From Apophysomyces variabilis (lineage: Eukaryota; Mucoromycota; Mucoromycetes; Mucorales; Mucoraceae): a stretch of 49,507 bases of DNA. The notes under the pieces were generated by a model, which was not told the DNA's origin, searched no databases, and saw only the letters and a list, made by a program, of their open reading frames with translations. The translations under genes were made by a program, and so were the position numbers. The DNA lies in the NCBI GenBank assembly GCA_002749535.1, contig MZZL01000050.1, positions 94,966-144,472 of the forward strand, read 5' to 3'. Shown piece by piece: positions 34,933 to 47,689 of this stretch (position 1 is its first letter; each line of letters begins with the position of its first letter).

Positions 34933-37900
34933 TAGAGATCATCAAAAATTCATAATCTGTTTATCTGATCTGATCTATATCTGTTAAAACCAGATACGGA
35001 TTATTATATTCTCATCCAGATAGGATCCAGATCAAAAAAGTGCAATCTGATCTAATCTGTTTAATCTGTTTATAAAAACATAGTGCTTTTTGCAGGTGGC
35101 CTCATTCAATATGTACAAAGTTAGTTTAATAGTTAAACAACCTGACTAAAATAAAGATATATAGTATGCTTACTTTGTTAAGTATGAACGTTTATTTGAA
35201 AGAGAAGTGCATAAAGTGTTGTTCATTTCTTATCATTGAATGCAAGATTATGAAAACATAGCTCATTAGATGTCTGAATTAGCAAAAAGCTGATGCCAGT
35301 AAAAAGGATTGCAGATTGCAATGAGCAAAAGAAAGGCAGTAATGTTAAAAAAAGAATAAGTATAGTTCTCCAGTACTTTGGCTTAAAGTGTTAAAATATA
35401 GTTCGAGATAATGTTCTTTCTCAAATGGCGTTAACTTTGGGTAATGCCCATAAAAAGTTTGAATCTGGGAAATGGTTTTGAATGAAGAGAACAGTATGGC
35501 TATTATAAGATCTGGAATGCTGATGTTGGTGTGTAATGGGCAGAATGAAAAAGTGAGACATGTGTGTTGTTATGAAACGTTGAATATGATCTTTTTTTTT
35601 TCTTATTAAATACAGCCTTAATGCACTGCAACCAAATAAACACATCTGTCTTTTCACTAAAACTTTTTTTGAGAAGATTAAAGTCCTTGTTCAACAGGAT
35701 TGACCATCATGCCGCAGTAAGAATGTTAAAGTAGAGTTTGATTCTGCTTATGAAGTACTTTGCAGGCTTATTAATAAAGTAACTGTCGCAGTAAAGAAGT
35801 GTGAATGACTAATAAAATAACTGTCACAGCAAAAAAGACTTAGATTAAAAATCAAAACTATAGTAGAGCTCATATTATATTATTGCTTCCGCAGCCAGAT
35901 TTGTTATCGTTCTATTATAATCCTTTAACTATCATAATAACTGCGGCAAGAAGGTATATAAACATGATCGATCAAAGTTCAAAAACGCTTTATTGAATCT
36001 TTATTCTCTTTTTACAACCTACCATCTTTTTCTTACCGATCACTATGCCATTTTCTATTGGAGAATCATCAAGTGCTGCAGGAAAACGATTGTCTCAACA
36101 TGCTCATGTAAGATAAAATCGCTGATATCCATATCTAATATTGCATTAGGATCTGTCATCCTTTACCATGTCTGACACTGAGAATATGGACACCTTTCCT
36201 AGCCTGGAAAGAGAAGAATCGCTAATGTCAATTGAAGCCAAAGGGAGTATTGATACAGAATCACAAGATCAAACTTTGTCATTTGCTCAGTTGATGAAAA
36301 AGCAAAAATCAAACGCTAGCTGGGTGTTCGTCAATGGATGGGCAACTCATCAGCATATTGATGAAGTTAGATAGATTCTATGCAACTTTGTAAGCGCCAG
36401 AGGAACTAAATGTGGACGAAAATATATCAATGGCAGTAGATCTACTAGTAACATTCTTAAGTATCTTAAATTGAAGCACAATATTACCAAAGATTTCCCC
36501 GCTGCCAACTCTGGTTCTCTGGTGCTTGGAATGGGCCCACTTGATGCCTTTCTTGGAAATGGAAACAGGACAATACCAGATCAAGTATTTACTAAAGAAA
36601 AGTTCTGTCAACTTTTACTGGCCGATATTATATCTACTGCATCTCCATATACCTCAGTTGAATGGAAAACATTGCAAGACCTACTCCACTTTGCTCACCT
36701 TGCACCAGATATGATCAGCTTAAAGCTACCAAGTGCATCAACCATTAGGCGTGACCTGGAGCAATCATATGAACAATATGAAAAAGAAGTTACCAATTTG
36801 CTTCAAGAGCAACTTTACCTATTGTACACTATAGATGGATGGACAAGTGATTTGCATGATGCGTTCCTTGGAATTACTACACACTGGATCGATCAAAAGT
36901 GGCGACCTCATTCCATTATTATCAGGTTTGAACCACTTGATGGCCCTTATTCCATAGTTAATATGGCTAAAACGATGATGAGTATGTTGCAAAAATTCAA
37001 ACTTGCATCAAAACCATTCTCCTTGACAATGGATAATGCTTTCAACATGAAGGCGCTTGCAAACAAACTGGAACAGATGGTCAGCTGCAATGTGTTCAAG
37101 GCGAAAGAGAATCATGTCATGTGTATTGGACATATAATCAATCTGGCTATACAGGCTATTCTTTGCGATGGTCTTGGAATAACAGCCCTGGAGAACACTG
37201 AAGGAAATGCCGAAGTTGATGATGAGGAAGGGAAAAAGAATGCAGTTGATGATGTTGGTAAGAGCGCATCCAAAAAGTAGGCGTCAATTGATGTTGATCA
37301 TTTTTAGGCGGTATTGTTAATTGTCTTCGTCATGGAATTATCAAAATCCATTCCTCTCCTCAGTGCTGAGCAGAATATAAGTGATATTGTAGCGCCAACA
37401 ACTTGCAAGAAAAAGAGTTAATCCTGGACATAAAGACAAGATGGAATTCTACCTTGCAAATGCTGCGACGAGCATATAAACAGCAAGACGCTTACAACAT
37501 TACATGCTGCGCCAACAAGGAGCTATCTGAATTTGCACTGTCTTCTGAAGAGTGGTCAAGCGTCCATGAGCTATAGATATTGCTTTCAGGTTTCAACCAG
37601 TTCACTGCCTTGCTCTCTGCTTCAAAATATCCATCGATTAACACCATTGTCCTTGTATACAACTGGCTTTTTGATCATATCAATAACTATCAAAAGGAGA
37701 AGGTTAAGGTAAACGAAAAAAAGAAAGACAAGTGAACCTTATACTTACCGTTTATTGTTCATTCTAGTCCTTTCCGGCCATTGCAATTGCTGCCAACAGT
37801 GGTTATAACAAGCTGAAGAAATACTATAGTCAAACAATGGCTGCACTATATTCAGTTGCTACTACCTTAGATCTGCGCGTGAAATACAAATGGTAGTCTG

Positions 37901-39022
37901 AAATCCAATGGCCATCTGATTGGATCAAAGAAGCAAAAGATGCTGTTGAACAAACATGGATGCAAGAATTCAAGCCAATGGCAGACAGAGCAGCAGCACG
38001 CCAACAGACTCTAGCACTGCAACTGTTTAGATCAAGAGCACCAAGAGATCAGTTGAATGATTATATTGCTGAACCAATTGCGGAAGAGGACACTGACGCT
38101 CTGCAGTACTAGAAAAGCCACACTGTACAATGGAAAGAATTGTCACAAATGGCGTCCTGATACCTTGCTGTTCTAGCTTCGTCAGTTCCCTCTGAGCGAT
38201 GCTTTTCTTGTGCAAAGTTTTTCATTCCTTCTGAGCGCAATCATTTGTTGCCAGAGTCTTTGAAGCAATCTGTGTTGTTAGATTCGTGGATGAAAGAACT
38301 GCAGTAGCTTTTTTTTAGACAGCAAATAAAAAATGTATTTTTTCACAGTCTCAAACAGATTACGTGTGCTTGCTTTTTAGTGCTTTTGCCTTTTCTCTGA
38401 CTTTATAGCTTTTCTACTTATACAGTGCTTTAACCTGTCAGAATTTTTTTAATATTGGCATAACAACACTTCAGCTTTCTGCAATTTTTACATGCCATAA
38501 CTCACCCATTGCATTCTGCTTACATGGACATTGCTGCTTCAACCTCTCAGGAAAAAACTTGAATCTGGCAGCCATTCACTTTATAAATAAAACTTACAGA
38601 TTTCATTACAACCGAGATTACCTTATCTATGTTTTATATCAGTTTCCATTTCTTTTATTTAATATTTGCCCGCAGCTTAATTGCAATTCTAAACACAATC
38701 TAACTTTGACATTTCTCCCATACTATAACCATTTGTGAATTCATTGCAATGAGCCCTTTTTTTTACCTGCTGCTTAACATGACAGTTTGAACACACTCTC
38801 ATACAATAAGTAATAGGGTTTGGCCTTTAGCTTCACTTTTGATCTTATATTTATCCAGACTGCATCTATACTTGCCTTATTATTGGTTGATCCATTTAAT
38901 CCGTGAATCTGATCTGTGATCCATTTTTTGAAAGATGGATCATCCATATCTGATCTGATTTAAAATGGATTGGATATGGATGAGGGTATGATCCAATCTG
39001 TATCTGGTTTTGACGATCTCTA
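34933..39022 (+). mobile_element. hAT-3: full-length decayed hAT at a chimeric junction
   Basis: Tips TAGAGATCATCAAAAATTC and, inverted, TAGAGATCGTCAAAACC. Same architecture as hAT-2: GATC-rich subterminal DNA, repeated GCCGCAGTAA/GTCGCAGTAA motifs (35710-35721, 35784-35796, inverted 35940-35953), four-exon gene, 3' non-coding DNA (38308-39022). The flanking octamers ATCGAAAT and ATTGCATA do not match. The left flank is transposase coding sequence and the right flank is CACTA intergenic DNA in opposite orientation. Confidence 0.9.
36045..38307 (+). pseudogene. hAT-3 transposase pseudogene
   Basis: Exons 36045-36107, 36150-37257, 37308-37708 and 37768-38307 by comparison with hAT-2; introns of 42, 50 and 59 bp. 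Exon 1 (MPFSIGESSS...) keeps its ATG. Catalytic blocks TIDGWTSD and TMDNAFNM and the C-terminal SSVPSERCFS remain. Stops: TAG at about 36372 in the BED region, TGA near 37368 and again shortly after, TAG near 37574, 37896 and 38110, TGA near 38158. TATA box at 35955-35962. Inactive. Confidence 0.85.
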
Positions 39023-39179
39023 ATTGCATAATTATCAATTACTTCATCATCAATCAGGGTTTGTATTAGCCACAACGTTTCATAGATGATGGGAAGGCTA
39101 CATATATATATAGTGAACAGTTAACTGATTGTACTATATCTATTTATCATATCTCTTTTTTTTAAATTTTACAACTGAC

Positions 39180-39845
39180 ATGTCTACTACTGCTTCAAAC
39201 AACAAACGCTCAAGGGAAGATGTGGAATCTTATATTGTAACCATGCTGATGAAGAAGTTGTGAGAGGAACTCCCTAACATGATAGAGGCTGCTGTGAAAA
39301 GGGCGTTCCAAAGACGAGAAGAAAATAGTGCAATTATGATGAATAGTCAGCAATCACTAGGTGTACCTAACATTAGCCTGGACAGCTGGTCAATCCCACC
39401 TATTGTCCATGATATCCCTCCTTCATGGTGCATAAAGAATAACCACTGCTACATTTCTAAGGAAATAGATGACGCGGTAAAAGCATGGCTGGAAGGGAAG
39501 GACTGCAAGAAACAAGAGACAAAGGTTTCAGTTGTGAAGAGTCTGAGGTCCCTTATTTTTGCGCAGAACCCCATGCAACTGGCGCACGTTCTGCAAGCAA
39601 TCTATGTACTACTTGGAAAGAAGGCAACCGTCATTGTGGAGCAATTGGAGATGGCGTGCAGCTTCTCTGCCTATGATAAGCCCTGGAGTTCAGTGCCTGC
39701 TGCCAAGCGTGAGCAGGCTTTCATGATGATGGAGCAAGTTGGGCTTCAAATGGGTGTGCCTTTGGACCTCTGTGAGAGTAATTGGGGAGCTACTTTTCTC
39801 ATTACTCGCAGATGGAAAAATGCTTACAATGCTGCAAAGAAGTAA
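39180..39845 (+). pseudogene. CACTA-3 right-arm companion protein, one stop codon
   Basis: ATG 39180 to TAA 39843, about 221 codons, open except for TGA at 39261 where the left-arm copy has CAA. This is the best-preserved companion gene here. N-terminus MSTTASNNKRSRED, helical segment with LPNMIEAAVKRAFQRREE, then IPPIVHDIPPSWCI, KAWLEGKDCKK, a long leucine-rich region (VVKSLRSLIFAQ...LQAIYVLLGKKATVIVEQLEMA) and C-terminal VPLDLCESNWGATFLITRRW. No transmembrane or signal segment. I recognise no known domain. It probably assists the transposase, perhaps by binding the subterminal motif arrays. Confidence 0.75.
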
Positions 39846-40639
39846 GACAGTTGATTTGAATTGTATGATTTGTTTATTAAAGTTATTGTTAGGAAAAAGA
39901 CTGGAGTAAATGTAACAGCAGCTGATATTCTAGAGCAGACTTTTCTGTCTTTGCTGCTATAGTGCTGTGCAGAGGGAGGGGGAAGACAGGGCAGGCATCA
40001 TATAGATTAGATAGAAACAAACAGCCAATAAATGCCTTTTATTTTCCAATGACAAATTTGCTCCAGTCTTTTTTTAGTTATGTACTCTTTTCTTTCACTT
40101 TGCTTACTTTTTCTGTTGCTTTACTTTTCTCTTGCCATTGAAACTCCATTTCTCTTATAGCAAAATGCCTGTAAGTATTCAGTTCTTTTATTCTGTCTGC
40201 TAACATTCTATTATATAAAGGACAGCTACTGTAATGCCATGTCACCTAAAGGTTCTAGCCTGTCATTCTGTTCTGCCTTTCCTTAAGGTCATATGTAAGA
40301 CGCTGTCTTTCTGTACTATTCTTTCTCACTTATATTATTACTTTAGCATTCACTTTTCTAGGGTTTAAATCGTTGGCTCTACTTTTAACACGATTGCATC
40401 ATGTTTTTTACAAAGTAATCCATTCAGATAAATTAACTTTTCCTATTGGTCATCTCATACTTACAGGTAAATTTAGCTTTTCAGTTACATTTTCTTGCTG
40501 TCTATTTCACTGTAAGTCTTCTCTTATTCTTAATGAATAGTTGCTTACCTGTTTTTGTGCTCCTTTTTATTTTAGTCTTCAACCTCGTTGTTATCTTCTT
40601 TACACTGGTAATAACCATGTCCGTATATCACTATGGTCA

Positions 40640-40880
40640 CAAACCTTACTAAAAGTAGTGAAAACGCACTAAAAGTAGTAAATCTGTACTAAAAGTAGTA
40701 AAATCACTAAAAGTAGTGAATTTCTCACTAAAAATAGTGAAGTGCATACTAAAAGTAGTGAGTCTACTCTAAAAGTAGTGAAAGCTACACTGAAAGTAGT
40801 AAATCTACTCTAAAAGTAGTAAACGTGCTAAAGTAGCTAATATGCTCTAAAAGTAGTAATTAATTCATTAGCGTGGCAAA
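40640..40880. repeat. CACTA-2 left subterminal array
   Basis: About ten copies of CACTAAAAGTAGTG or ACTAAAAGTAGT, one every 15-25 bp. Near-identical in order to the start of the element at 49224, though that copy has extra units. Confidence 0.9.
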
Positions 40881-41413
40881 AGTTCACTAATGGTAGCTAT
40901 TGTATTTTTTTTAGTAATATCTGATATTCTGCTTTAGAAACTAATTGCTTCAAGTAAAAGTTACTTCTGGTGATGCTAATGTGTCTACACTTCTAGTATT
41001 TGTGAATGTCTACTTGTTAAGTGGGATTTACTATGAATCCAAAAGGTTTCAGTATAATATATTTGTAAGTTAGACAGTGTTCTGAAGATGATTATGGTCA
41101 ATAGCAAATACGTTCTTAACAGGACTGAATTTATTAAAACGGATGGGATGAAATCACTATAACTATATGGTCCTTTGATACTATAACGCTTGGTGTGATG
41201 GGATATGATTGGGGCATTACATAGTTAATTGGGACAACTTTATAAGGTAGAAGTATGACAAGGATGAGACAAAGTTTACTAAAATAATTTATAAGTTAAA
41301 AAAATAACAACAAGGGAATAGAGAAAAAGGAAGAAAAGAAAAAAGAGAAAAGAAAAGACTATGTAAGCAATACCAGAAAGAAGTTGGCAGTGGGGGAAAA
41401 AAAAAGGTTGTGA

Positions 41414-44400
41414 CTACCCAAGGGAGCTGGGGTTGCTAAACTTGAACCTTCTGTTGGTTTTTCCATACAGCCAAACAATATGAAACTGTATAGTGGAATT
41501 CACCTTTAGAATCAATCCAGCAGCTTCGTTTAACCCCCCAACGTCAACAACCTTCAGCATCCTGGAATCAGACAGGTTCTTGATGAGGACCAGAAACTGA
41601 TCACGTTCCTGCCAAAAATTTCAGTAGAAACGCACAACAGCCAGAATCTGCTTGTCAGTGTCGTGTTGATGGTAAATAAAAAATTGTGTTTCACCAACAA
41701 ACACTTCACGATGTTCTCGTCCAGACCGACTAAATGAAGATTGAAAACGTGTAAGGCATTATATGATAAAACGACCAGGCATCTTACCTTATCTTGATGA
41801 ACTCATATATAGCAAGTGAGTTACATCTGTTTGATCCATGTTGGTGGTCATAGAGTTTACTGGCATAAATGCAGCTATCTTTCCATACGCGACTGGCCAA
41901 CAGGAAGTGTGGATGTAGTTGCAAAATAACATTGTCTACCGGCATACTTGCTTCAAACTTGTGGTGACTCATCCAGAAACTGGCTAATGTGTTTCGCAGC
42001 ATATCTCCTATGATGCCCTCTATTCCAAGAAATGAATGCAGGTCGATTTCTTTATGGTAAGGTCTCCATATCTGTGGTTCAGTGGATTCTGATGTTGGGG
42101 ACAGATAGGATAACTCATCATATGGTACTGACTGTTGCAATTGTGGATGCACACGTTCTATGAAACGGAAAGCTGCCAGCTTCTCAATAAGATTGCTTGC
42201 GTTTTGTTCTGGGGCGGCCATTGATCAGACCATCTTTTTGTACAGACCATTGGTACGTTCCATACAGCGTGCAGAAAAGGAATGTAGAGGGCCAAGATTG
42301 CGCAATGTACTGGCAATGTACGAAAGATAATGTTGCATGATGGTAAATACCGGTAGTCTAAGTGTTCCTTTGCCATTGTTGTAGTGCGCCAACAGGAAAG
42401 ACTGCCATTCATGAATGTTTCTAAATGACAAAAAGAAGGTATTAGATACAGTATATATTTCTATATAATAACATACCATTCAATAGTACTCAGATCTGCT
42501 GCACTGATTTTCCACTGCAAACTTATTTGACAAGCAAGGATCAATTTCAGAACTGCAAAACAGGTCTTATCTTGCTCCAAGCTGTTGACTATAATGGTAG
42601 AAACAACGTACAAAAGGAAGTCTAGCCAGTTAACTGCCCGGTAATGGCCTGAATCAGTTGCTGTATTGTTCTATTTACCCTGAAATGCAGTAGGCATATA
42701 CTGGTGAGAGCTCTGTACTGCATCTCCAATTATACGCAAAGTGATACCTGTCTTTAGCTTGAAAGGATATTGTTCTGTGATCGTGTTATCACCAAACTTT
42801 TGTTTATCATTGAGCAACAAGTTCCACAGAAGTCTTGCCAATCTATGCCCAAGCAGATGCATCTCATCGAGCCCAAAGAACAAAGATCCTGTAAACGATC
42901 GTAGGTGTGCAAATGGAACTAGCGCCCTGATACCTCTATCCTGTTGATATTGCAAAGGTGATATGACAGCTTGTCAGCATCTTATACCTGATTTGTGAAG
43001 TAAACACAACGTACCTCGTCACCTTGTTTGTACTGCTCCACCAATTGCATGGTAAAAGTTTGCTGTTGGTTCAGAATGAAGTACATGCCAGTTGTCTTTT
43101 TTTCCTCAATCAAACATTGTCAACAGCCATACGTATGTGAAAAGGTGGCATGATTGCAAAGACTGGCGGCAGCAGGAATGTCACCAGTGGCTAGTAGCAG
43201 GTATACTCTTGCCCTGAATCGCGTACTATCCAGCAACTTAACAACCATACTATCATTTTCCAATTGACGCAGCTTATGAAGTGTAGGCTCAAGGAACGTC
43301 CACAGGTCCCTTGGGTTTCTTGGACCAGGAGTGATACCAATTTGGAGCATATTGTAATTCTCATATCTGTGCATGGTAAGGATCTTAAAGTTAGTGTAAT
43401 TACTTAATTCAAATCTGATACTTACCGAATAGAGGAATCAAAGTTGAGAACAACAAGATGCAACATTGTCAAAGAAGTTTTGCTTGTGTTAAACAGTTGG
43501 AAGCCATTGATGTACAACGTCAGGGCAATATTATGCATTCCTCTGAACAGGTCTTTATCGTGGCATAGCAATTGGTATACTGTCCTATCAAAGATGTCCC
43601 TGTACATCCCTTCCTCGTTTTGGAAATTATGGCGGTAGGACAGGAGCTTGTGCGTCTCCTCATTACTAAGCATGCGAGCCAGCTGTCCAGCAATTGGAAG
43701 GATCTTCATTGTCTGCGCTGGCTGCAAAATGGGTTCACCATTTGCCTGGCGCTTATTAGATTCCTTGTATCAGCTTTCTTTGCATTTGTTGCAGACAGTC
43801 TTAGGTTCGTCTTTCATGTACAAGATACAACCATTATGACATACATCATATACTTCTGACTGTACATCATATTCCTCTTTTACCAGCTTGTCAGACAAGT
43901 GGTAACTGAGCAGAGGGCAGTGTCGCTAATTCTGATCTACATGTTGGTAAGAAACGTGAAATGCACAATGAAATGACACTAACCGTTTTGCATGATTTTA
44001 AGGAATTCGTTGAAGATCTTCACCATGTTGTCATAAGCCTTATGAGAGATGTTGAAGCTGACTGCGGCCATGTAAAGTTTGACGCTCATGCATTCTGTGT
44101 ACGTCTAAGAAGTATGTTTCTTGTACTCAAATGTATGGGCACTGTCGTTCGTTTCATCAGAACAAAGATCCATAGGATCAGAGTCAACTATTTTACATAT
44201 CAGTAAGTGCAGAACATGCTTTCATTGCTTACGGTTCTGGCTTTCCATAGCTTCTCCAACTACTTCATCACCATCTGACGGAAAGTCAAAAAGCGTATCA
44301 AGTAGGTCATATTCTTCTGGTTCTTTATTAATGCTGTCTGGCAAGTTGATCAAGTCCAGGATATCGATCTCTCAATCGTTCTCAACAGCAGGGACTTCAA

Positions 44401-44623
44401 CATCTTTGGTATGTTCCTCAGTTTCCTAACCATAATATATTAATGACTATTCCAATCACTATTTTAACAATTGTTATACCGTAGCCTCTTCATTAAGCTC
44501 CAACAAACGAATGTCTCACTTTTCATGCTGTATAAAGCAAGCTCTTCTATGGCGGTTATAACACTTGAGTCCAGTAAAGGTAACATAGCAGATATGGCAG
44601 GTAATAATAGTTGGAAGGGTCAT
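41414..44623 (-). pseudogene. CACTA-2 tnp2-like transposase, pseudogene
   Basis: ATG at 44623 (MTLPTIITCHICYVTF, finger ending YNRHRRAC) to TAG at 41414, ending SNPSSLG like CACTA-1. Blocks in order: LQIGITPGPRNPRDLWTFL, LLLATGDIPAAASLCNHATF, FGLDEMHLLGHRLARLLWNLL, LSYIASTLRNLGPLHSFSARCMERTNG, YDELSYLSP...EPQIWRPYH. The MHLLGH and ERTNG blocks are likely to carry catalytic acidic residues. Stops break it, including TGA right after the finger (HEK-stop, near 44515), one between 42221 and 42225, and one near 43120. The protein is about as long as in CACTA-1, with short introns inferred between blocks. Confidence 0.8.
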
Positions 44624-45512
44624 AGTGAGTTGATAGAAAAAGATTGAATATGGATGTCCTTTTTTTCACTTTATATATCTTATTCACTCTGTCGATAGCT
44701 TGTTGACTGGTTTCTCTGTTAACCAATCTTGTCATGATATTGTAATATCTTGGTCGTCATTATTGTGAGTAATCATACAAAGGTTTGCAGGTATTGGTTT
44801 ATGCAGATATAGCGCGTATATAATTTGAAGAGCTTCACTGACAGTACAATTGTACATCAATTAACACACTTGTATACGCAGTGTGATTGGCTCCTCTTGT
44901 TGTCAGAATTCATATGTGACATGGAAGCTAACGTGTAATGCATATTAAAAGAGTGATTGTAAAGGTGAGTTTATGATTGGTGCTGGTAAGTATGATTCAC
45001 GTTGAGCATGATGGATTGATTTCCACATGGAATGATTGAAATTGCATATATTCCTGAATAATAAAGGTAAGATAAGTGAACGTGTTAATGGTAACATGCA
45101 TATTCTTACAAAGTCGTTATAGTTTTCTTTTTTAAAAACTTTTTATTGACAAAAATTTGCAATATCAACACCACTTAAATTTTTCATTTTAGTTAAGTAA
45201 ACAGTAACCTCAGCGCTGCTATTTATGGCAACTGTCCAATCATTATACAATATTTTCCTTGAGTAACAGTTGATCCGTCCCTGTATATACCAATTACACC
45301 TATCATATATAGTCTGCAAGAAGACTATGGTGATTCTATATGACCATTCTATTATAAATCAGGAAGATGTTCATTATGACTCATAGAACAGATTATCAAC
45401 ATCACGTCGTATGAAGACGTGCTTTTTTTTAGCAACTAATATAAATACTAGTAAGATTTGAAAGGTACGTATTTATTATCTCTTTTAACATCACTTTATT
45501 TTTTTATTGAAA
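44624..45512. promoter_or_regulatory. Divergent intergenic region of CACTA-2
   Basis: 889 bp between the two divergent starts, with no gene. Unlike CACTA-1 and CACTA-3 it lacks the 30-bp direct repeat pair. TATATATC (44671-44678) lies before the transposase start. ATATAAATACTAG near 45440 precedes the companion ATG. Confidence 0.4.
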
Positions 45513-46217
45513 ATGTCATCAACTACCAACAACAACCAAAGGCGAGAAAATGCAAATGCAAAATTGTGTAGAATCTTGAGCGAGGTCATAGATGAGAAGC
45601 TTCCTAGTTTGGTTGAGGCATCAGTGCGCAAGGTTATGTTGGAACAGCAGGTGGAGTCTTTGTCTATGTTCGGTAGCCAGCAGTTTGGCAGCCAACAGTT
45701 CAGCATCTTAGGTGATATAAGTGTTCCAAACAATGCTCCTATGGCAATTGTTCATGGTGAAACTCCCCCTTCCCACTGGGTTCCCAAAGATATTTGGAAT
45801 CAACCTATTCTGTTACAGTCTCACTTGCCTGTTGACTTAAATACGTCCACTCTGCACTAGTTAGAAGCGAGGAATCACAAAAGACAGCAGGGAAAAAGCT
45901 CCATCCTTCGAAGCTTATGATTTCTTATCTGCCATGAGCACCCTCAGTCGCCAGTGTCATTCTTGCAATCCCAGTACCTGCATCTGGGACAGAAGGTGCA
46001 AATGGTGTTACAGCAACTAGAAGTGGCATGTGGTTTCTCAGCGACCACACACAGCTGGAGCAAGGTGCCAGGTAAAAAGCGCAAAGCTGCTTATCTTACT
46101 ATGGAGGCAATGGTGCTAGAGATGAGTGTCCCTTTAGACCTTTGCAAGAACTACTGGGGGGCAGATTGTCTGATTAAGCGTAAATGGCAGAATGCTTATA
46201 ATCAACGTAACAGGTAA
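45513..46217 (+). pseudogene. CACTA-2 companion protein, two in-frame stops
   Basis: ATG 45513 (MSSTTNNNQRREN) to TAA 46215 in a single frame, broken by TAG at 45858 and TGA near 45918. It aligns to the companion family: N-terminal helical part with a Q-rich GSQQFGSQQF repeat, HGETPPSHWVPKDIW block, leucine/glutamine-rich region and conserved C-terminus VPLDLCKNYWGADCLIKRKWQNAYNQRNR. More divergent from the other three copies than they are from each other. Confidence 0.75.
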
Positions 46218-47199
46218 GTAAATATAATGTCTTGATTGCATGCTTATTGATAAACATATATTAGACTTTCTGCTCAAAGCAATGACCAACAGTAAAAGAG
46301 TCACTTGCTTATATTTCAGAACTATAAGGTTACAGGCGGCCACAGTTTAAAATAGGTTATATTAGATATAAGAACTATTTAACCAATAAAAATCTGTGTC
46401 AAGATCAACTCAAAAAACTAAGTAAAAAGTTCCCACCATCGTTTTTTTTTCTTCTTTTGTTCTTCTTTTCGTCTCCCCTAATACCGGTTAAAGTTTTTTT
46501 TTGGGGTGCAAGTCATTACTTTCCTTCATTCTACTCTAACATTGTTTGTATAGGTACTATTGTCTAACAAAGTACATGCTAACCTCTCTATACTACAGGC
46601 AATTAGTGTTGGCGCTAATGGGCATTCTATGTAGTGCTTTTTGTTAGTCAATAGATAATTTGTTTATTTCTTACAACTTACACCTCCTATAGTACATTCA
46701 ACTATCACTATCACTTTTGCGCTTCATTCCAAACAAAACACTATACAGCTTCAGCACTCAAAATCAGTTTCATCAAGGTAATTGAGTTGCTTACTTTTTA
46801 TTGCTGTGCTTATAATTGAAAGTTTAACACTCTCTTTTTTTAGTATACTAGTATAAAGCTTTGCATAGTAAACGGCATTGTCACTGCTTTATCACTATTG
46901 TACAGATGACTTGGAATCTGTTCTCACTTTCATTATATCTATAAGGTAAAGGATCCTTTTCATATAGTTTATAGTTACTCATCTTTTTGTATTTTATAAG
47001 ATCCTTGTATTGTAGCTATCTATGAGGCTTACTTTGAAAATCTTTTTGGCTGACAACGTTAACTCTATTTATTAATCGTTGTTCTTATTGTAAGGTTATT
47101 ATCCTTGTTAAAATGTGTTTGCACATATTTTTCTTTTCTGGTTATGGTAAGTAAATGTAAACAAAAATATAGGACTAGTTTTTTTAGTGTAATTACATG

Positions 47200-47462
47200 G
47201 GTTCTTTTATCCAATAAAACGTACTTTACCATCACTACTTTATTACTACTTTACTACTACTATAAATTATAGTAATCACTACTTTTTAACTACTTGATCG
47301 CTGTCTGAAATTGTAGTGGTTACTACTTTTCTACTACTTTATCATTGTAGTTGAATTTTAGTAGTTACTACTTTTTTACTACTTTATAACTAACAGGGCA
47401 TCTTTAGTATTTACTAAAAGTAGTAAATGTTACTACTTTTAGTTGACCCTGTGGTCATAGTG
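47200..47462. repeat. CACTA-2 right subterminal array and TIR
   Basis: Many TACTACTTT/CACTACTTT motifs, i.e. the inverse of AAAGTAGT, ending in GTTGACCCTGTGGTCATAGTG. Confidence 0.85.
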
Positions 47463-47689
47463 TATCAGTATCACTTCTCACACACTTATTAGGCTGTCCT
47501 GTTCCCTGACTTCAGACTTATCGTTGTTTTTACATGCTCATCAATTGGTCAACGTTCATATTTGTTTTATAGTTTAAGCATGTGGAAGCAACTATGCGAT
47601 CATATATATTTATTAGTTGTTAAACCATTCTTTTAGTATTAGGTAAGTATGGTAATGTAGAGATATACTAGGTATATGTTTATTGTTAG

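Larger units (their letters stand above)
40629..47462. mobile_element. CACTA-2: full-length two-gene CACTA transposon
   Basis: 6834 bp with TIRs CACTATGGTCACA and, inverted, CACTATGACCACA. It is flanked by the 3-bp duplication TAT (40626-40628 and 47463-47465). The uninterrupted site exists in the left arm of CACTA-3 (inverted, near 30500), confirming both boundaries. Minus-strand transposase and plus-strand companion gene are divergent, as in CACTA-1. Gene-free parts 40900-41413 and 46218-47199 are internal element DNA. Both genes have stops. Confidence 0.92.
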
